A stretch of 33,480 bases of DNA from the NCBI GenBank assembly GCA_022821775.1, contig JAJECY010000005.1, positions 1 to 33,480 on the forward strand. Direction: 5' to 3'. The stretch's first letter is position 1; every line of letters begins with the position of its first letter. The position numbers were made by a program, and so were the translations under genes. Positions 26,330 to 33,397 of this stretch are shown in pieces. Under the pieces are notes generated by a model. That model had not been told where the DNA came from and ran no database searches. It was given only the letters and a program-made list of their open reading frames with translations. Origin of the DNA: Acidobacteriota bacterium (GTDB lineage Bacteria > Acidobacteriota > Terriglobia > Versatilivoradales > Versatilivoraceae).

Positions 26330-27646
26330 ATGCCGGCTGCATCCCGGGCCGAGCCAAGGGCCCGGGCCAACCTGGAGATCTCCCCCTTGCTTGACCTGGT
26401 TTCGATCCGAAAACAATTCCCGTCCCTGGAACGCACCGTGGGGGGGCAACCGGCCGTGTTTTTCGATGGTCCGGGCGGGACCCAGATACCCCGGCAGGTC
26501 ATGGATGCCGTCGCTCACTACTATATGACCATGAACTGCAACATCGAGGGCACCTTCGTCACCAGCGAGGACACCGACCGCATGCTGGTGGAAGCCGACC
26601 AGGCCATTGTCGATTTCCTGAATGCTCGCTCCATCGATGAGATTGCCTTCGGCCTGAACATGACCACCCACACCTACAACGTGAGTCGCGCCATCGGCAA
26701 GACGCTGCAGCCGGGCGACGAGCTGGTGGTGACCGTGCTGGACCACGAGGCCAACGTCTCTCCCTGGCAGGCCCTGGAGGAGCATGGCGCCAAGGTCCAC
26801 TGCATCGATATCGACCCGGAAGACTGCACCCTCGACATGGAGGAGCTGGAGTCCAAGCTCAACTCGCGGACCAAGGTGGTGGCGATCGGCTATGCCTCCA
26901 ACGCCGTCGGCACGGTCAATCCGGTGGGGGAGGTGATCGAGAAGGCCCACCAGGTTGGAGCGCTTGTCTTTGTGGACGCCGTCCATTACGCGCCGCACGG
27001 ACCCATCGACGTGCAGGCTCTGGACTGCGACCTCATGGCCCTCTCGGTCTACAAGTTCTTCGGTCCCCACGTGGGGGTGCTCTACGGCAAACAGGAAGTG
27101 CTGGAGCGGCTACCCGCCTACAAGATCCGGCCGGCCAAGCCTCGTTTCGAAATCGGGACTCAGAACCATGAGGGGATCGCCGGGAGCCTGGCCGCCGTCG
27201 AATACCTGGCCGAACTGGGCCGGCAGCAGGGCGGCGCCTTTCGGGACCGTTATCCGCATCTCGAGGGCAGGCGCTTGCATGTGAAGACCTGTTTGTCCGC
27301 CATCGAGAGCTATGAGCGGCCCCTGTTCCAGCGACTGCTGGACGGTCTGGAGCAGATCAGGGGTTTGAAGATCTGGGGGATCACCGACCGCGACCGGCTC
27401 CACTGCCGCACGCCCACGGCGGCCTTCACGGTTCCGGGCCGTTCTCCACGAGAGATCACGGCCGAAATGGGCAAGAAGGGGTTTTTCCTCTGGGAAGGGG
27501 ACTTCTACGCCCAGGCACTGATCGAACGGCTGGGGTTGTTCGATTCGGGCGGCGTCGTGCGTCTGGGACTGGTCCATTACAATACGGCCGAGGAAGTCGA
27601 CCGTTGCCTGTCCGCGCTGGAGGCGGTGGTCCTGGGTCGAGCCTGA
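26330..27646 (+). CDS. Class V aminotransferase-fold PLP enzyme, cysteine-desulfurase-like without catalytic Cys
   Basis: A 438-residue PLP enzyme of the SufS/CsdA fold. Start ATG 26330 lies one base after the MBL gene; an inner TTG 26389 (LLDLVSIRKQFPSL) is an alternative that fits the family start better. The cofactor lysine is Lys242 in SVYKFFGPHVGVLYG, PLP stacks on His in LDHEANVSPW and is held by Asp in VDAVHYAPHG. Where SufS has the cysteine loop (GHHCAQPLMERLG), this protein has GDFYAQALIERLG, so the catalytic cysteine is a tyrosine. It cannot act as a normal cysteine desulfurase. It belongs to the cysteine-desulfurase-like group (VC1184-like) and may be an aminotransferase, lyase or epimerase in the local pathway. 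Confidence 0.88.
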   Translation: MPAASRAEPRARANLEISPLLDLVSIRKQFPSLERTVGGQPAVFFDGPGGTQIPRQVMDAVAHYYMTMNCNIEGTFVTSEDTDRMLVEADQAIVDFLNARSIDEIAFGLNMTTHTYNVSRAIGKTLQPGDELVVTVLDHEANVSPWQALEEHGAKVHCIDIDPEDCTLDMEELESKLNSRTKVVAIGYASNAVGTVNPVGEVIEKAHQVGALVFVDAVHYAPHGPIDVQALDCDLMALSVYKFFGPHVGVLYGKQEVLERLPAYKIRPAKPRFEIGTQNHEGIAGSLAAVEYLAELGRQQGGAFRDRYPHLEGRRLHVKTCLSAIESYERPLFQRLLDGLEQIRGLKIWGITDRDRLHCRTPTAAFTVPGRSPREITAEMGKKGFFLWEGDFYAQALIERLGLFDSGGVVRLGLVHYNTAEEVDRCLSALEAVVLGRA

Positions 27647-27691
27647 CCCCAACCGCGTCCGGGAGAGCCACGCCGAAAGGAGCGTTTCATC

Positions 27692-29041
27692 TTGTCGACA
27701 CAAAGCGGCAACGCCGAGTCGGGGGCGGTGGTTGGAGACGCCGCCCGGTCCAAGGTGCCACTGTCGAGGAGGCTCAGCTACTGGAACAATTCCATTATTC
27801 TGTGGGGATGGGTGCTGGTGCTGTCCAGCTTCGTCGTGGGAGGAATCGTCGGTCAGTCCTTTCCCTTGAAGTTGTCCATGCCCATCATCTTCTTCGGGAC
27901 CTTGAGCAACGGGATCGTGGGAGCCCTGATCGGGGCGGCCGCCGCCCGGACCGGGTATTCCAGCGCGCTCCTCTACCGCTACACCTTTGGGCGCAAGGGA
28001 GTGGTACTGCCCAACGTGCTGATGGGTTTGACCAGCATGGGCTGGTTTTCGGTCATCCTGAACATGACCCGGGACGGTCTCACCGGACATTGGGGTTGGG
28101 AGGCCGGCTCGGCTCCCTGGCTGATCTCCACCATCGCCATCGGGGTCCTGTTCATCGTTCCGGCAGTGGTGCGCATTCGCTGGATTGCCTACGTGGACTG
28201 GATTGCCGTGCCCGGTTTCCTGGTCCTGGTCTTCATGATCATCGACGCCACGCTCACGCGCGCGGGCGGTTTCGGCGTGTTGTGGAACAAGTGGTTCGAT
28301 CCCACCGCGCCTGCCTTCATCGGGTTCGACATGGCGGCCGGCGGTTGGCTGGTGGGAGTGACCATCATTTCCGACATGGCCCGCTTCTGGAAGAACGGCA
28401 AGCAGGCCCTGATCGGGATCATGACGGCCTACGCCGGGCTGGTCACCATGCAGTACTGGGGGGGCGCCATCGGGGCCGCCTTCACCGGCGAGTTCAATGT
28501 GTTCATCATGGCTCAGGCCCTGGGCCTGCCGTTCGTGGTCTGGGTGTTCGGCTGGTTCGGCGCCCAGTCCACGGTGCAGGGAGGCACCTACGCGGCTGGA
28601 CTGGCCTTTTCGGCGCCACCCATCCCCATGGTCTGGGGGCAGGAATTCACTCGCCGCCTGGCCACGGCGGGAGCAGGGCTGGTGGGCCTGGTGGGGAGCT
28701 TCGTGGGGCTGGACCGGTTCGTGAACTGGTATGTTCAGTTTCTGGGCTGGGTGGTGGCCCCGATCGCCATGACGGTGATTCTGGACTACTGGGCCTTTCC
28801 GGAAAGACGGAAACGCTACCAGAGCGCCAGGGGAGCGGACATGAACCTCAATCCCGCCGCCTACGCAGCCTGGCTGACAGGTTTCCTGGTCGGGTTCTAT
28901 GTGGGGCAGAACCAGCTCTTCAGCGGTCTGGTCAGCTCCATGGTGGCCTCGGGCCTGGTCTACTACGGCTGGATGAAGTGGTCGCTGGCCCAGGGGCAGA
29001 CGCCGGAGCAGCAGATGGGCCTGGCCCCGACGAAAGGTTGA
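27692..29041 (+). CDS. NCS1-family (cytosine/purine/allantoin-type) permease
   Basis: A 449-residue inner-membrane transporter with about 12 hydrophobic segments. The TTG start at 27692 is preceded by AAAGGAG. The N-terminal region RLSYWNNSIILWGWVLVLSS, the GRKGVVLPN loop, the SDMARFWKNGKQA segment between helices and the DYWAF near the end (ILDYWAFPERRKRY) are marks of the CodB-like NCS1 group. This suggests import of a nucleobase-like or other small nitrogen-containing compound with a cation. It sits in the middle of the catabolic-looking cluster and is coupled to a tiny membrane protein three bases downstream. Confidence 0.88.
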   Translation: MSTQSGNAESGAVVGDAARSKVPLSRRLSYWNNSIILWGWVLVLSSFVVGGIVGQSFPLKLSMPIIFFGTLSNGIVGALIGAAAARTGYSSALLYRYTFGRKGVVLPNVLMGLTSMGWFSVILNMTRDGLTGHWGWEAGSAPWLISTIAIGVLFIVPAVVRIRWIAYVDWIAVPGFLVLVFMIIDATLTRAGGFGVLWNKWFDPTAPAFIGFDMAAGGWLVGVTIISDMARFWKNGKQALIGIMTAYAGLVTMQYWGGAIGAAFTGEFNVFIMAQALGLPFVVWVFGWFGAQSTVQGGTYAAGLAFSAPPIPMVWGQEFTRRLATAGAGLVGLVGSFVGLDRFVNWYVQFLGWVVAPIAMTVILDYWAFPERRKRYQSARGADMNLNPAAYAAWLTGFLVGFYVGQNQLFSGLVSSMVASGLVYYGWMKWSLAQGQTPEQQMGLAPTKG

Positions 29042-29044
29042 GAA

Positions 29045-29191
29045 ATGGTGACGGTTCTGGATTGGTTCATGGTGGCGCTGGAGATCGCGATCCTGCTGTG
29101 GGCGATTCACCTGGTGTGGAAGGCCGAACGCGACGAACCGACCGAAAGCATCGTTCCGGCTACCGACCGGGAAGTCGAGTTGGTGGAGTAG
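29045..29191 (+). CDS. 48-residue single-span membrane protein coupled to the permease
   Basis: A short gene starting three bases after the permease stop (ATG 29045, stop TAG 29189-29191). The product has one hydrophobic helix (WFMVALEIAILLWAIHLVW, residues 7-25), then a charged tail rich in Glu and Asp. The arrangement suggests an accessory subunit of the permease, although NCS1 transporters usually act without one. Alternatively it could be an unrelated small protein. Coding status is supported by the tight spacing, the clean hydrophobic-then-charged pattern and lack of an alternative gene here. Confidence 0.6.
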   Translation: MVTVLDWFMVALEIAILLWAIHLVWKAERDEPTESIVPATDREVELVE

Positions 29192-29225
29192 GCGGTGGGT
29201 TCGGAGAGACGGCGTGGAGGCCTGA

Positions 29226-29897
29226 ATGCGGATTGGCATTCTGGGCGGGACCGGGCCCGAGGGCCGGGGCTTGGCGCTGCGTCTGAGTCAGGCGGGGTAC
29301 CCGGTGATCATCGGTTCCCGCAATCCGCAGCAGGCGGCACTCAGAGCCGAGCAACTGCGGAGTCGATTGAAGGAGGAGGGCGGGCCGGGAGCCGACATCG
29401 GGGGCCTTGAGAACTCAGCGGTCGCCGAGGCGTGCGACATCCTCTTCGTTGCAGCGCCCTTCGAGCATGCCGCCGGCCTGTTGGATAACTGCCGCGCCCA
29501 TCTTCGCCAGGGACAGATCGTCGTAGACGTCACCGTTCCGCTGCAGTTTCGGGCGAAGCGCCTGCAACTGAGAGAATTGCCCGAGCCTTCCGCCAGCGAG
29601 CACCTGGCCAAGGTCCTTCCGGAGGGCGTTCTGCTGGTGGCGGCCTTCAAGACCATTCCCGCCCACCTGCTGGAAGATCTGAGCCAACAGCTCGATTGTC
29701 ACGTCTTCGTCTGCGGGGATTCCGTGGAAGCCCGCCGCCGGATCGTCCAGGTTGCCTCCAGGATCGAGGGGCTGTCTCCGCTGGACGTGGGGCCGCTGAG
29801 ACAGGCCGCAACCCTGGAGCGCATGACGGTCCTGGCCATTCAGATCAACAAGCGGCACAAAGTGCACCACTCCCGGTATCGAGTGGTCGGTCTGTAA
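29226..29897 (+). CDS. npdG: NADPH-dependent F420 reductase
   Basis: A 223-residue cytoplasmic oxidoreductase that passes hydride between NADPH and coenzyme F420. Start ATG 29226 has GTGGAGG upstream. The N-terminal Rossmann motif is GILGGTGPEGRGLALRL, with the NADP-recognising SRN (IIGSRNPQQA) following beta-2. The middle segment VVDVTVPLQF and the KTIPAHLLED region match the F420:NADP oxidoreductase family, and the C-terminal LERMTVLAIQINKRHKVHHS is characteristic. It closes the cluster and lies upstream of the cof genes that make its coenzyme, separated by a repeat-rich gap. The direction in vivo (F420 reduction or NADP reduction) cannot be read from the sequence. Confidence 0.88.
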   Translation: MRIGILGGTGPEGRGLALRLSQAGYPVIIGSRNPQQAALRAEQLRSRLKEEGGPGADIGGLENSAVAEACDILFVAAPFEHAAGLLDNCRAHLRQGQIVVDVTVPLQFRAKRLQLRELPEPSASEHLAKVLPEGVLLVAAFKTIPAHLLEDLSQQLDCHVFVCGDSVEARRRIVQVASRIEGLSPLDVGPLRQAATLERMTVLAIQINKRHKVHHSRYRVVGL

Positions 29898-29957
29898 CCA
29901 GGAGTCCCGCCACCGTCGCCACCTTGCCTGCCTGAAACAACGACATAAAAGAGATAT

Positions 29958-29995
29958 CCACGAAGACACACGAAGGACCACGAAGACACACGAAG
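29958..29995. repeat. CCACGAAGACACACGAAG direct repeat
   Basis: Two identical 18-base units (29958-29975 and 29978-29995) with two bases between them. Similar but decayed units are seen at about 6084-6110 and at 4221-4240. This is a dispersed low-complexity family in non-coding gaps of this genome. Confidence 0.6.
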
Positions 29996-30142
29996 AAAGA
30001 CGGAGTTCTTGACCCACTCAATGGGAACGCCCCCGGTTCGAGTGAAGGAAAACGGGTTGAGGAATGGCCTACCTGGGACAGGAAATGACACCCTGTGATT
30101 CCCGGCGTCGGGGTTCGGCCTCGAGTGTAAAAAGATTGATTC

Positions 30143-30294
30143 ACATGGATGCACAGGATACACAGGATTTTTTCAGGAAACGGATGGCTCGCAGTCCTGA
30201 GCATCCGCAGGCCCGCACCGGATCATCGCCCCAGCCGGCTTCCGGTGCAGGAACCTCTCGTCCTGTTTATCCTGTTAATCCTGTGCATCCATGT
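30143..30294. repeat. Imperfect inverted repeat, GGATGCACAGGAT type
   Basis: The left arm 30143-30178 begins ACATGGATGCACAGGATACA. The right arm 30261-30294 is its approximate reverse complement (TCCTGTTAATCCTGTGCATC). About 80 bases lie between. The arms contain repeated ACAGGAT / AACAGGAT steps. Such palindromes are scattered in many bacterial genomes. A role as mobile remnant or transcript-ending hairpin is possible. Confidence 0.65.
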
Positions 30295-30525
30295 TCATAA
30301 AAAATAGAGTGCAACCACGTCACAGGGCGTTTGCCTGCTCCCGGAACCGGCAACTTGTTTAAAAACAACCCTGTTTCTTCACGTTCGAATGATTGGCCCC
30401 GTCGTCTGGGGTGGGGGCAGGGCTTGTCCGGGGTCTCTGGGCCTCGCCGCGCCGCACATTCCCGCTGAAATGGTTCGCATGCCGGATCGCGGGACAGGGG
30501 TGTCGACTGGAGAAAAGGGGGCAGG

Positions 30526-31458
30526 GTGAATTCCGACGGCGTGGTGGTGCTGGCCGGTGGCGTGGGAGCCGCGAAGTTTCTGCTGGGGCTCAGCCGGGTC
30601 ATCCCTCCCGAACGGATCACCATTGTCGGCAACACCGGGGACGACTTCAGGGTGTGTGGGCTCCGCATTTGCCCGGACCTGGACACCGTCACCTATACCC
30701 TTGCGGGAAAAGTGGAACCCTCCCGGGGTTGGGGGGTGGCCGGGGATGACTTCGACTGCCTGGAGTGGCTGCAGGCCTATGGCGCTCCGAGCTGGTTTCG
30801 CTTGGGGGACCGGGACCTGGCCACCCACCTGTGGCGGACCCATCTCCTTGAGCAAGGCTTGGGCCTGGCGGAGGTCACCGCCAGAATCGGCCGCACCTGG
30901 GGGATGCGCAGCCGGCTCCTGCCCATGACCGAGTCCTATGCGCCGACTCGGATTCTGACCGACCAAGGGGACCTCCACCTGCAGGAATACCTGGTGCGGG
31001 AACAGTGCCGGCCCCGTGTGCTCGAGGTGAGCTACCGGAACGTCGAGCAGAGTCGGTTCCCGCCGGGGCTGCCGGTAGAGATTTCCGGGGCCTGCCGGGT
31101 GGTGGTGGCTCCCAGCAACCCCTTGATCAGCATCGGACCGATCCTGGCGGTCCCCGGCATGAAGGACCTCTTGCGAGATTCCGGTTTGCCGGTCACTGCG
31201 GTCAGTCCGCTGGTGGGGGGGAGGGCATTGAAGGGTCCGGCGGCCAAGATGCTGAAGGAGTTGGGTCACCCGGCCTCGGCCCTGGGCGTTGCCCGCCTCC
31301 TGCAGGGGGTTGTCGATCAGTTCGTGATCGACACGCGGGACAAGGCCCTGAAGAAAGATATCGAGGGCCTGGGAATGCAGGTCAAGGTCACCAATACCGT
31401 CATGGCCGGCCTGGCCGACAAGGTGGCCCTGGCGCAAGCAGTCATGGGGCCGTGGTGA
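30526..31458 (+). CDS. cofD: 2-phospho-L-lactate transferase CofD (F420 biosynthesis)
   Basis: A 310-residue enzyme that joins the activated 2-phospholactate-type moiety to the deazaflavin Fo, giving F420-0 (or its dehydro form). The GTG start at 30526 has GGGGGCAGG upstream. Family motifs: LAGGVGAAKFLLGL at residues 9-22, IVGNTGDDF with GLRICPDLDTVTYTLAG, WGMRSRLLPMTE, VVAPSNPLISIGPILAVPG and the C-terminal DTRDKAL. Length is typical. It overlaps cofC by four bases (GTGA), so translation is coupled. No cofG/cofH or fbiC for Fo synthesis is in the window. Confidence 0.95.
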   Translation: MNSDGVVVLAGGVGAAKFLLGLSRVIPPERITIVGNTGDDFRVCGLRICPDLDTVTYTLAGKVEPSRGWGVAGDDFDCLEWLQAYGAPSWFRLGDRDLATHLWRTHLLEQGLGLAEVTARIGRTWGMRSRLLPMTESYAPTRILTDQGDLHLQEYLVREQCRPRVLEVSYRNVEQSRFPPGLPVEISGACRVVVAPSNPLISIGPILAVPGMKDLLRDSGLPVTAVSPLVGGRALKGPAAKMLKELGHPASALGVARLLQGVVDQFVIDTRDKALKKDIEGLGMQVKVTNTVMAGLADKVALAQAVMGPW

Positions 31459-32135
31459 CGGTCATCCTTCTTCCCGTCAAGGATCCGGAGCGATCCAAGC
31501 AACGCCTGGCCGGGCTGCTCTCTGCCGGGGAGCGGACCCGGCTGGTCTGGGCCATGCTGGAGGATGTCTGCGCCGCCGTCCGCGGATGCCGCTTCGCCGA
31601 TCGTGTCGTGGTGGTGGCCCGAGATCCGGATGTGGCCGCCTATGCGGCCGGGAACGGCTGGGAAGTGTTGCGGGAGAGCGAGCAGGTTTCCGAGAGCCGT
31701 TCGGTGGACTGGGCTTCGAGTTTGCTGGAAGAGCAGGGAGTAGCAGCGGTGCTGCGGCTGCCGGCGGACATTCCCCTGGTGCAGGCCCGGGACCTGGACG
31801 CCCTCCTCGATCCGGCCGCCCGGGCACCCGCGGCCGTGCTGGTTCCCTCGCAGGATGGTCTGGGGACCAACGCATTGCTCCGCTCGCCGCCCTTGGTTTT
31901 TCCCTCCAGGTTCGGCGCCGACAGCCTGCAATCACACCTTCAAGAGGCGCGCTTAAGGGGACTGCAGGTGGCGGTCAGGACGATGCCGAGGCTGGCCCTG
32001 GACCTCGACCTGGCTTCGGACCTGGCGCGATTCGTCAGTTTGGGGAAGGGAACCGCCACCCAGGCCCTTCTCCAAGGTCTGCGGGTGGCGGACCGCCTGG
32101 CGGGTATGAATCGAGGCGCCCATGCAGGTTCCTGA
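31455..32135 (+). CDS. cofC: 2-phospho-L-lactate guanylyltransferase CofC (F420 biosynthesis)
   Basis: A 226-residue nucleotidyltransferase that activates the three-carbon phospho acid with GTP for CofD. The GTG start 31455 overlaps the cofD stop. Motifs: ILLPVKDPERSKQRLAGLL (N-terminal nucleotide-binding loop), VVVVARDPDVAAYAAGNG, RLPADIPLVQARDLDALL (metal-binding aspartate in PADIP) and PSQDGLGTNALL, a signature of the family. The C-terminal LDLDLASDL is also conserved. The cofE start lies 14 bases inside its 3' end. The exact substrate (phospholactate, phosphoenolpyruvate or 3-phosphoglycerate) cannot be told. Confidence 0.93.
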   Translation: MTVILLPVKDPERSKQRLAGLLSAGERTRLVWAMLEDVCAAVRGCRFADRVVVVARDPDVAAYAAGNGWEVLRESEQVSESRSVDWASSLLEEQGVAAVLRLPADIPLVQARDLDALLDPAARAPAAVLVPSQDGLGTNALLRSPPLVFPSRFGADSLQSHLQEARLRGLQVAVRTMPRLALDLDLASDLARFVSLGKGTATQALLQGLRVADRLAGMNRGAHAGS

Positions 32136-32877
32136 GTACAGGGTCGTCGGAATTCCCGGATTGCCGGAAATCCTGCCGGGGAGCGGACTGGGTGAGCTCA
32201 TCTGCGGCGCCGTCCGGGCCGCCTCCCTGGAAGTGCTGGATGGGGACATCTTTGTGGTCACCCAGAAGGTCGTCTCCAAGGATGAGGGCAGGTCGGTCCG
32301 CCTGGAGTCGGTAAAGCCGTCTCGCCTGGCCCGCAACTGGGCGGGCGAGCTGGACAAGGACCCGGCTCTGGTCGAGATCATCCTCAGCCAGTCCCGCCGA
32401 ATCGTCAGGATGGACCGAGGGCGGCTGATCGTTGAGACCCATCACGGCTTCGTGTGCGCCAACGCCGGAGTGGACCAGTCCAACACCGCGGCCGGCGAAG
32501 TCACCCTCCTGCCGGAGGATCCCGATGCCTCCGCCCGCCGCCTTCGGAGTTGCCTGGAGCAAGGCTTTCGGACCCGCCTGGCCGTGATCGTTTCCGACAC
32601 CTTCGGCCGACCCTGGCGTGAAGGTCTGGTAAACGTCGCCATCGGGGTTGCCGGCCTCGCCCCCCTGGTCGACTACCGTGGAGACCTCGACAGCGCCGGC
32701 CGCCGGCTGGAGGCCACCGCCATGGCCTGGGCCGACGAGCTGGCCGGAGCAGCCGAGCCGGTCATGGGGAAGGCCCGGGGAATTCCGGTCGCCATCGTCC
32801 GCGGATTGACCTATCCGGCAGCCGAAGGGTCGGCTCGTTCACTGATTCGTCCGGCGGAGCAGGATCTGTTCAGGTAG
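32122..32877 (+). CDS. cofE: Coenzyme F420-0:L-glutamate ligase CofE
   Basis: A 251-residue GTP-dependent ligase that adds glutamates to F420-0. It starts at ATG 32122 inside cofC. Motifs: VTQKVVSKDEGR (GTP/metal-binding region), THHGFVCANAGVDQSNT and SDTFGRPWREGLVNVAIGVAGL, all diagnostic. It lacks the C-terminal nitroreductase-like domain found in the actinobacterial FbiB fusion, as in the archaeal-type enzyme. It is the last gene of cofDCE and converges on the BrnA-like gene. Confidence 0.95.
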   Translation: MQVPEYRVVGIPGLPEILPGSGLGELICGAVRAASLEVLDGDIFVVTQKVVSKDEGRSVRLESVKPSRLARNWAGELDKDPALVEIILSQSRRIVRMDRGRLIVETHHGFVCANAGVDQSNTAAGEVTLLPEDPDASARRLRSCLEQGFRTRLAVIVSDTFGRPWREGLVNVAIGVAGLAPLVDYRGDLDSAGRRLEATAMAWADELAGAAEPVMGKARGIPVAIVRGLTYPAAEGSARSLIRPAEQDLFR

Positions 32878-32906
32878 TAGTGGCGTAGCCCGAAAAAATA
32901 CCACGA

Positions 32907-32932
32907 CGCCGGAAGCAGGACGCAAGCCGGCG
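32907..32932. terminator. Possible bidirectional terminator hairpin
   Basis: CGCCGG (32907-32912) pairs with CCGGCG (32927-32932) around a 14-base loop, between the convergent cofE and brnA-like genes. An A-run (32893-32898) lies on the left side, which would read as a U-run for minus-strand transcripts, but a few bases separate it from the stem. The stem is short, so this is tentative. Confidence 0.3.
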
Positions 32933-32937
32933 AAACT

Positions 32938-33195
32938 TCAGTAGCTCTGCCTGCTCCCGATCCACTCGCGAAGCGCCTCGTCGATCCGTGTCTGCCAGCC
33001 CTTCCCTTCGGCACGGAAGTGATCCATCACATCCTGTGATAGACGGATGGTGGTTGACACTTTCGGCCTCGCAACCGGCGGACGACCTCGCCGCACGGCC
33101 ACCTTGGCAAACCTCTCCGGCCAGCCGTCCCTCGACAGGTCGGGTGCGGTTTCCGGGTCAAAATCTTTCGCCGTAGAGTCTTTGTTCTCGATCAT
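32938..33195 (-). CDS. brnA: BrnA-like antitoxin
   Basis: An 85-residue DNA-binding antitoxin of the BrnA family. The C-terminal half shows the family pattern VSTTIRLSQDVMDHFRA, EGKGWQTRIDEALREWI, a ribbon-helix-helix-type dimer that neutralises BrnT and represses the operon. The N-terminal half is charged and variable, as usual. It overlaps the BrnT-like gene by 38 bases, the normal toxin-then-antitoxin order on the minus strand. It is a solitary accessory module at the edge of the window. Confidence 0.85.
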   Translation of the reverse strand: MIENKDSTAKDFDPETAPDLSRDGWPERFAKVAVRRGRPPVARPKVSTTIRLSQDVMDHFRAEGKGWQTRIDEALREWIGSRQSY

Positions 33196-33397
33196 TCGCC
33201 TTCCTCATGCTGATGATCCGGGCTCCGACTTTGCGGGGAGTCCAAACAACGACGACCATAGAGACATCGAGAAACCCGACTGTGATAAATCGGTCCTCGC
33301 CATAGTCGCGTCGGTCATCCTCAACGGTCAGCGTCGCGCCCGAGAACACCTCTCCAGCCCGAGCCATGTCCAGCCCGCATTTCTCACCAGGACGCAC
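33158..33397 (-). CDS. brnT: BrnT-like toxin with aberrant N-terminus
   Basis: A 79-residue protein of the BrnT RNase-toxin family. The core matches: EVFSGATLTVEDDRRDYGEDR, ITVGFLDVSMVVVVWTPR, then RIISMRKANDREQRLY. The usual start (M-x-FEYDPAKxxxNxxKHG) is missing. The only start in frame is GTG 33397, giving MRPGEKCGLDMARA, so the KHG histidine of the family is a cysteine (KCG). Upstream, the frame continues as RFEYTRPLTIQV behind a TAA at 33431-33433, where ATG-CGG-TTT-GAA would be expected. The gene may be a decayed or altered toxin, or may start differently. The antitoxin next to it is intact. Confidence 0.6.
   Translation of the reverse strand: MRPGEKCGLDMARAGEVFSGATLTVEDDRRDYGEDRFITVGFLDVSMVVVVWTPRKVGARIISMRKANDREQRLYGERF

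Larger units (their letters stand above)
29898..30525. other. Repeat-rich spacer between npdG and cofD
   Basis: No credible gene. It contains CGAAGACACA-type direct repeats (29958-29995), an imperfect inverted repeat of GGATGCACAGGAT type (30143-30294) and unremarkable sequence up to the cofD ribosome binding site. Open frames here read through repeat DNA and have no coding character. Confidence 0.6.

Noticed and set aside
26330-27646. Calling this gene a cysteine desulfurase (sufS/csd)
   Set aside because: The catalytic cysteine loop has tyrosine in the cysteine position and no Fe-S cluster genes are nearby.
27110-29239. 709-codon open frame on the minus strand
   Set aside because: It is antisense to the PLP enzyme, permease and small membrane protein, all of which have clear family motifs. 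Its product is rich in His, Gln, Pro and Gly without any domain, typical of a shadow frame in GC-rich DNA.
27604-29286. 560-codon plus-strand frame over the permease
   Set aside because: It is the +1 shadow of the permease gene; the permease frame has membrane helices and family motifs, this one does not.
30064-30300. 78-codon plus-strand ORF in the npdG-cofD spacer
   Set aside because: It runs through the inverted GGATGCACAGGAT repeat and has no coding character or ribosome binding site.
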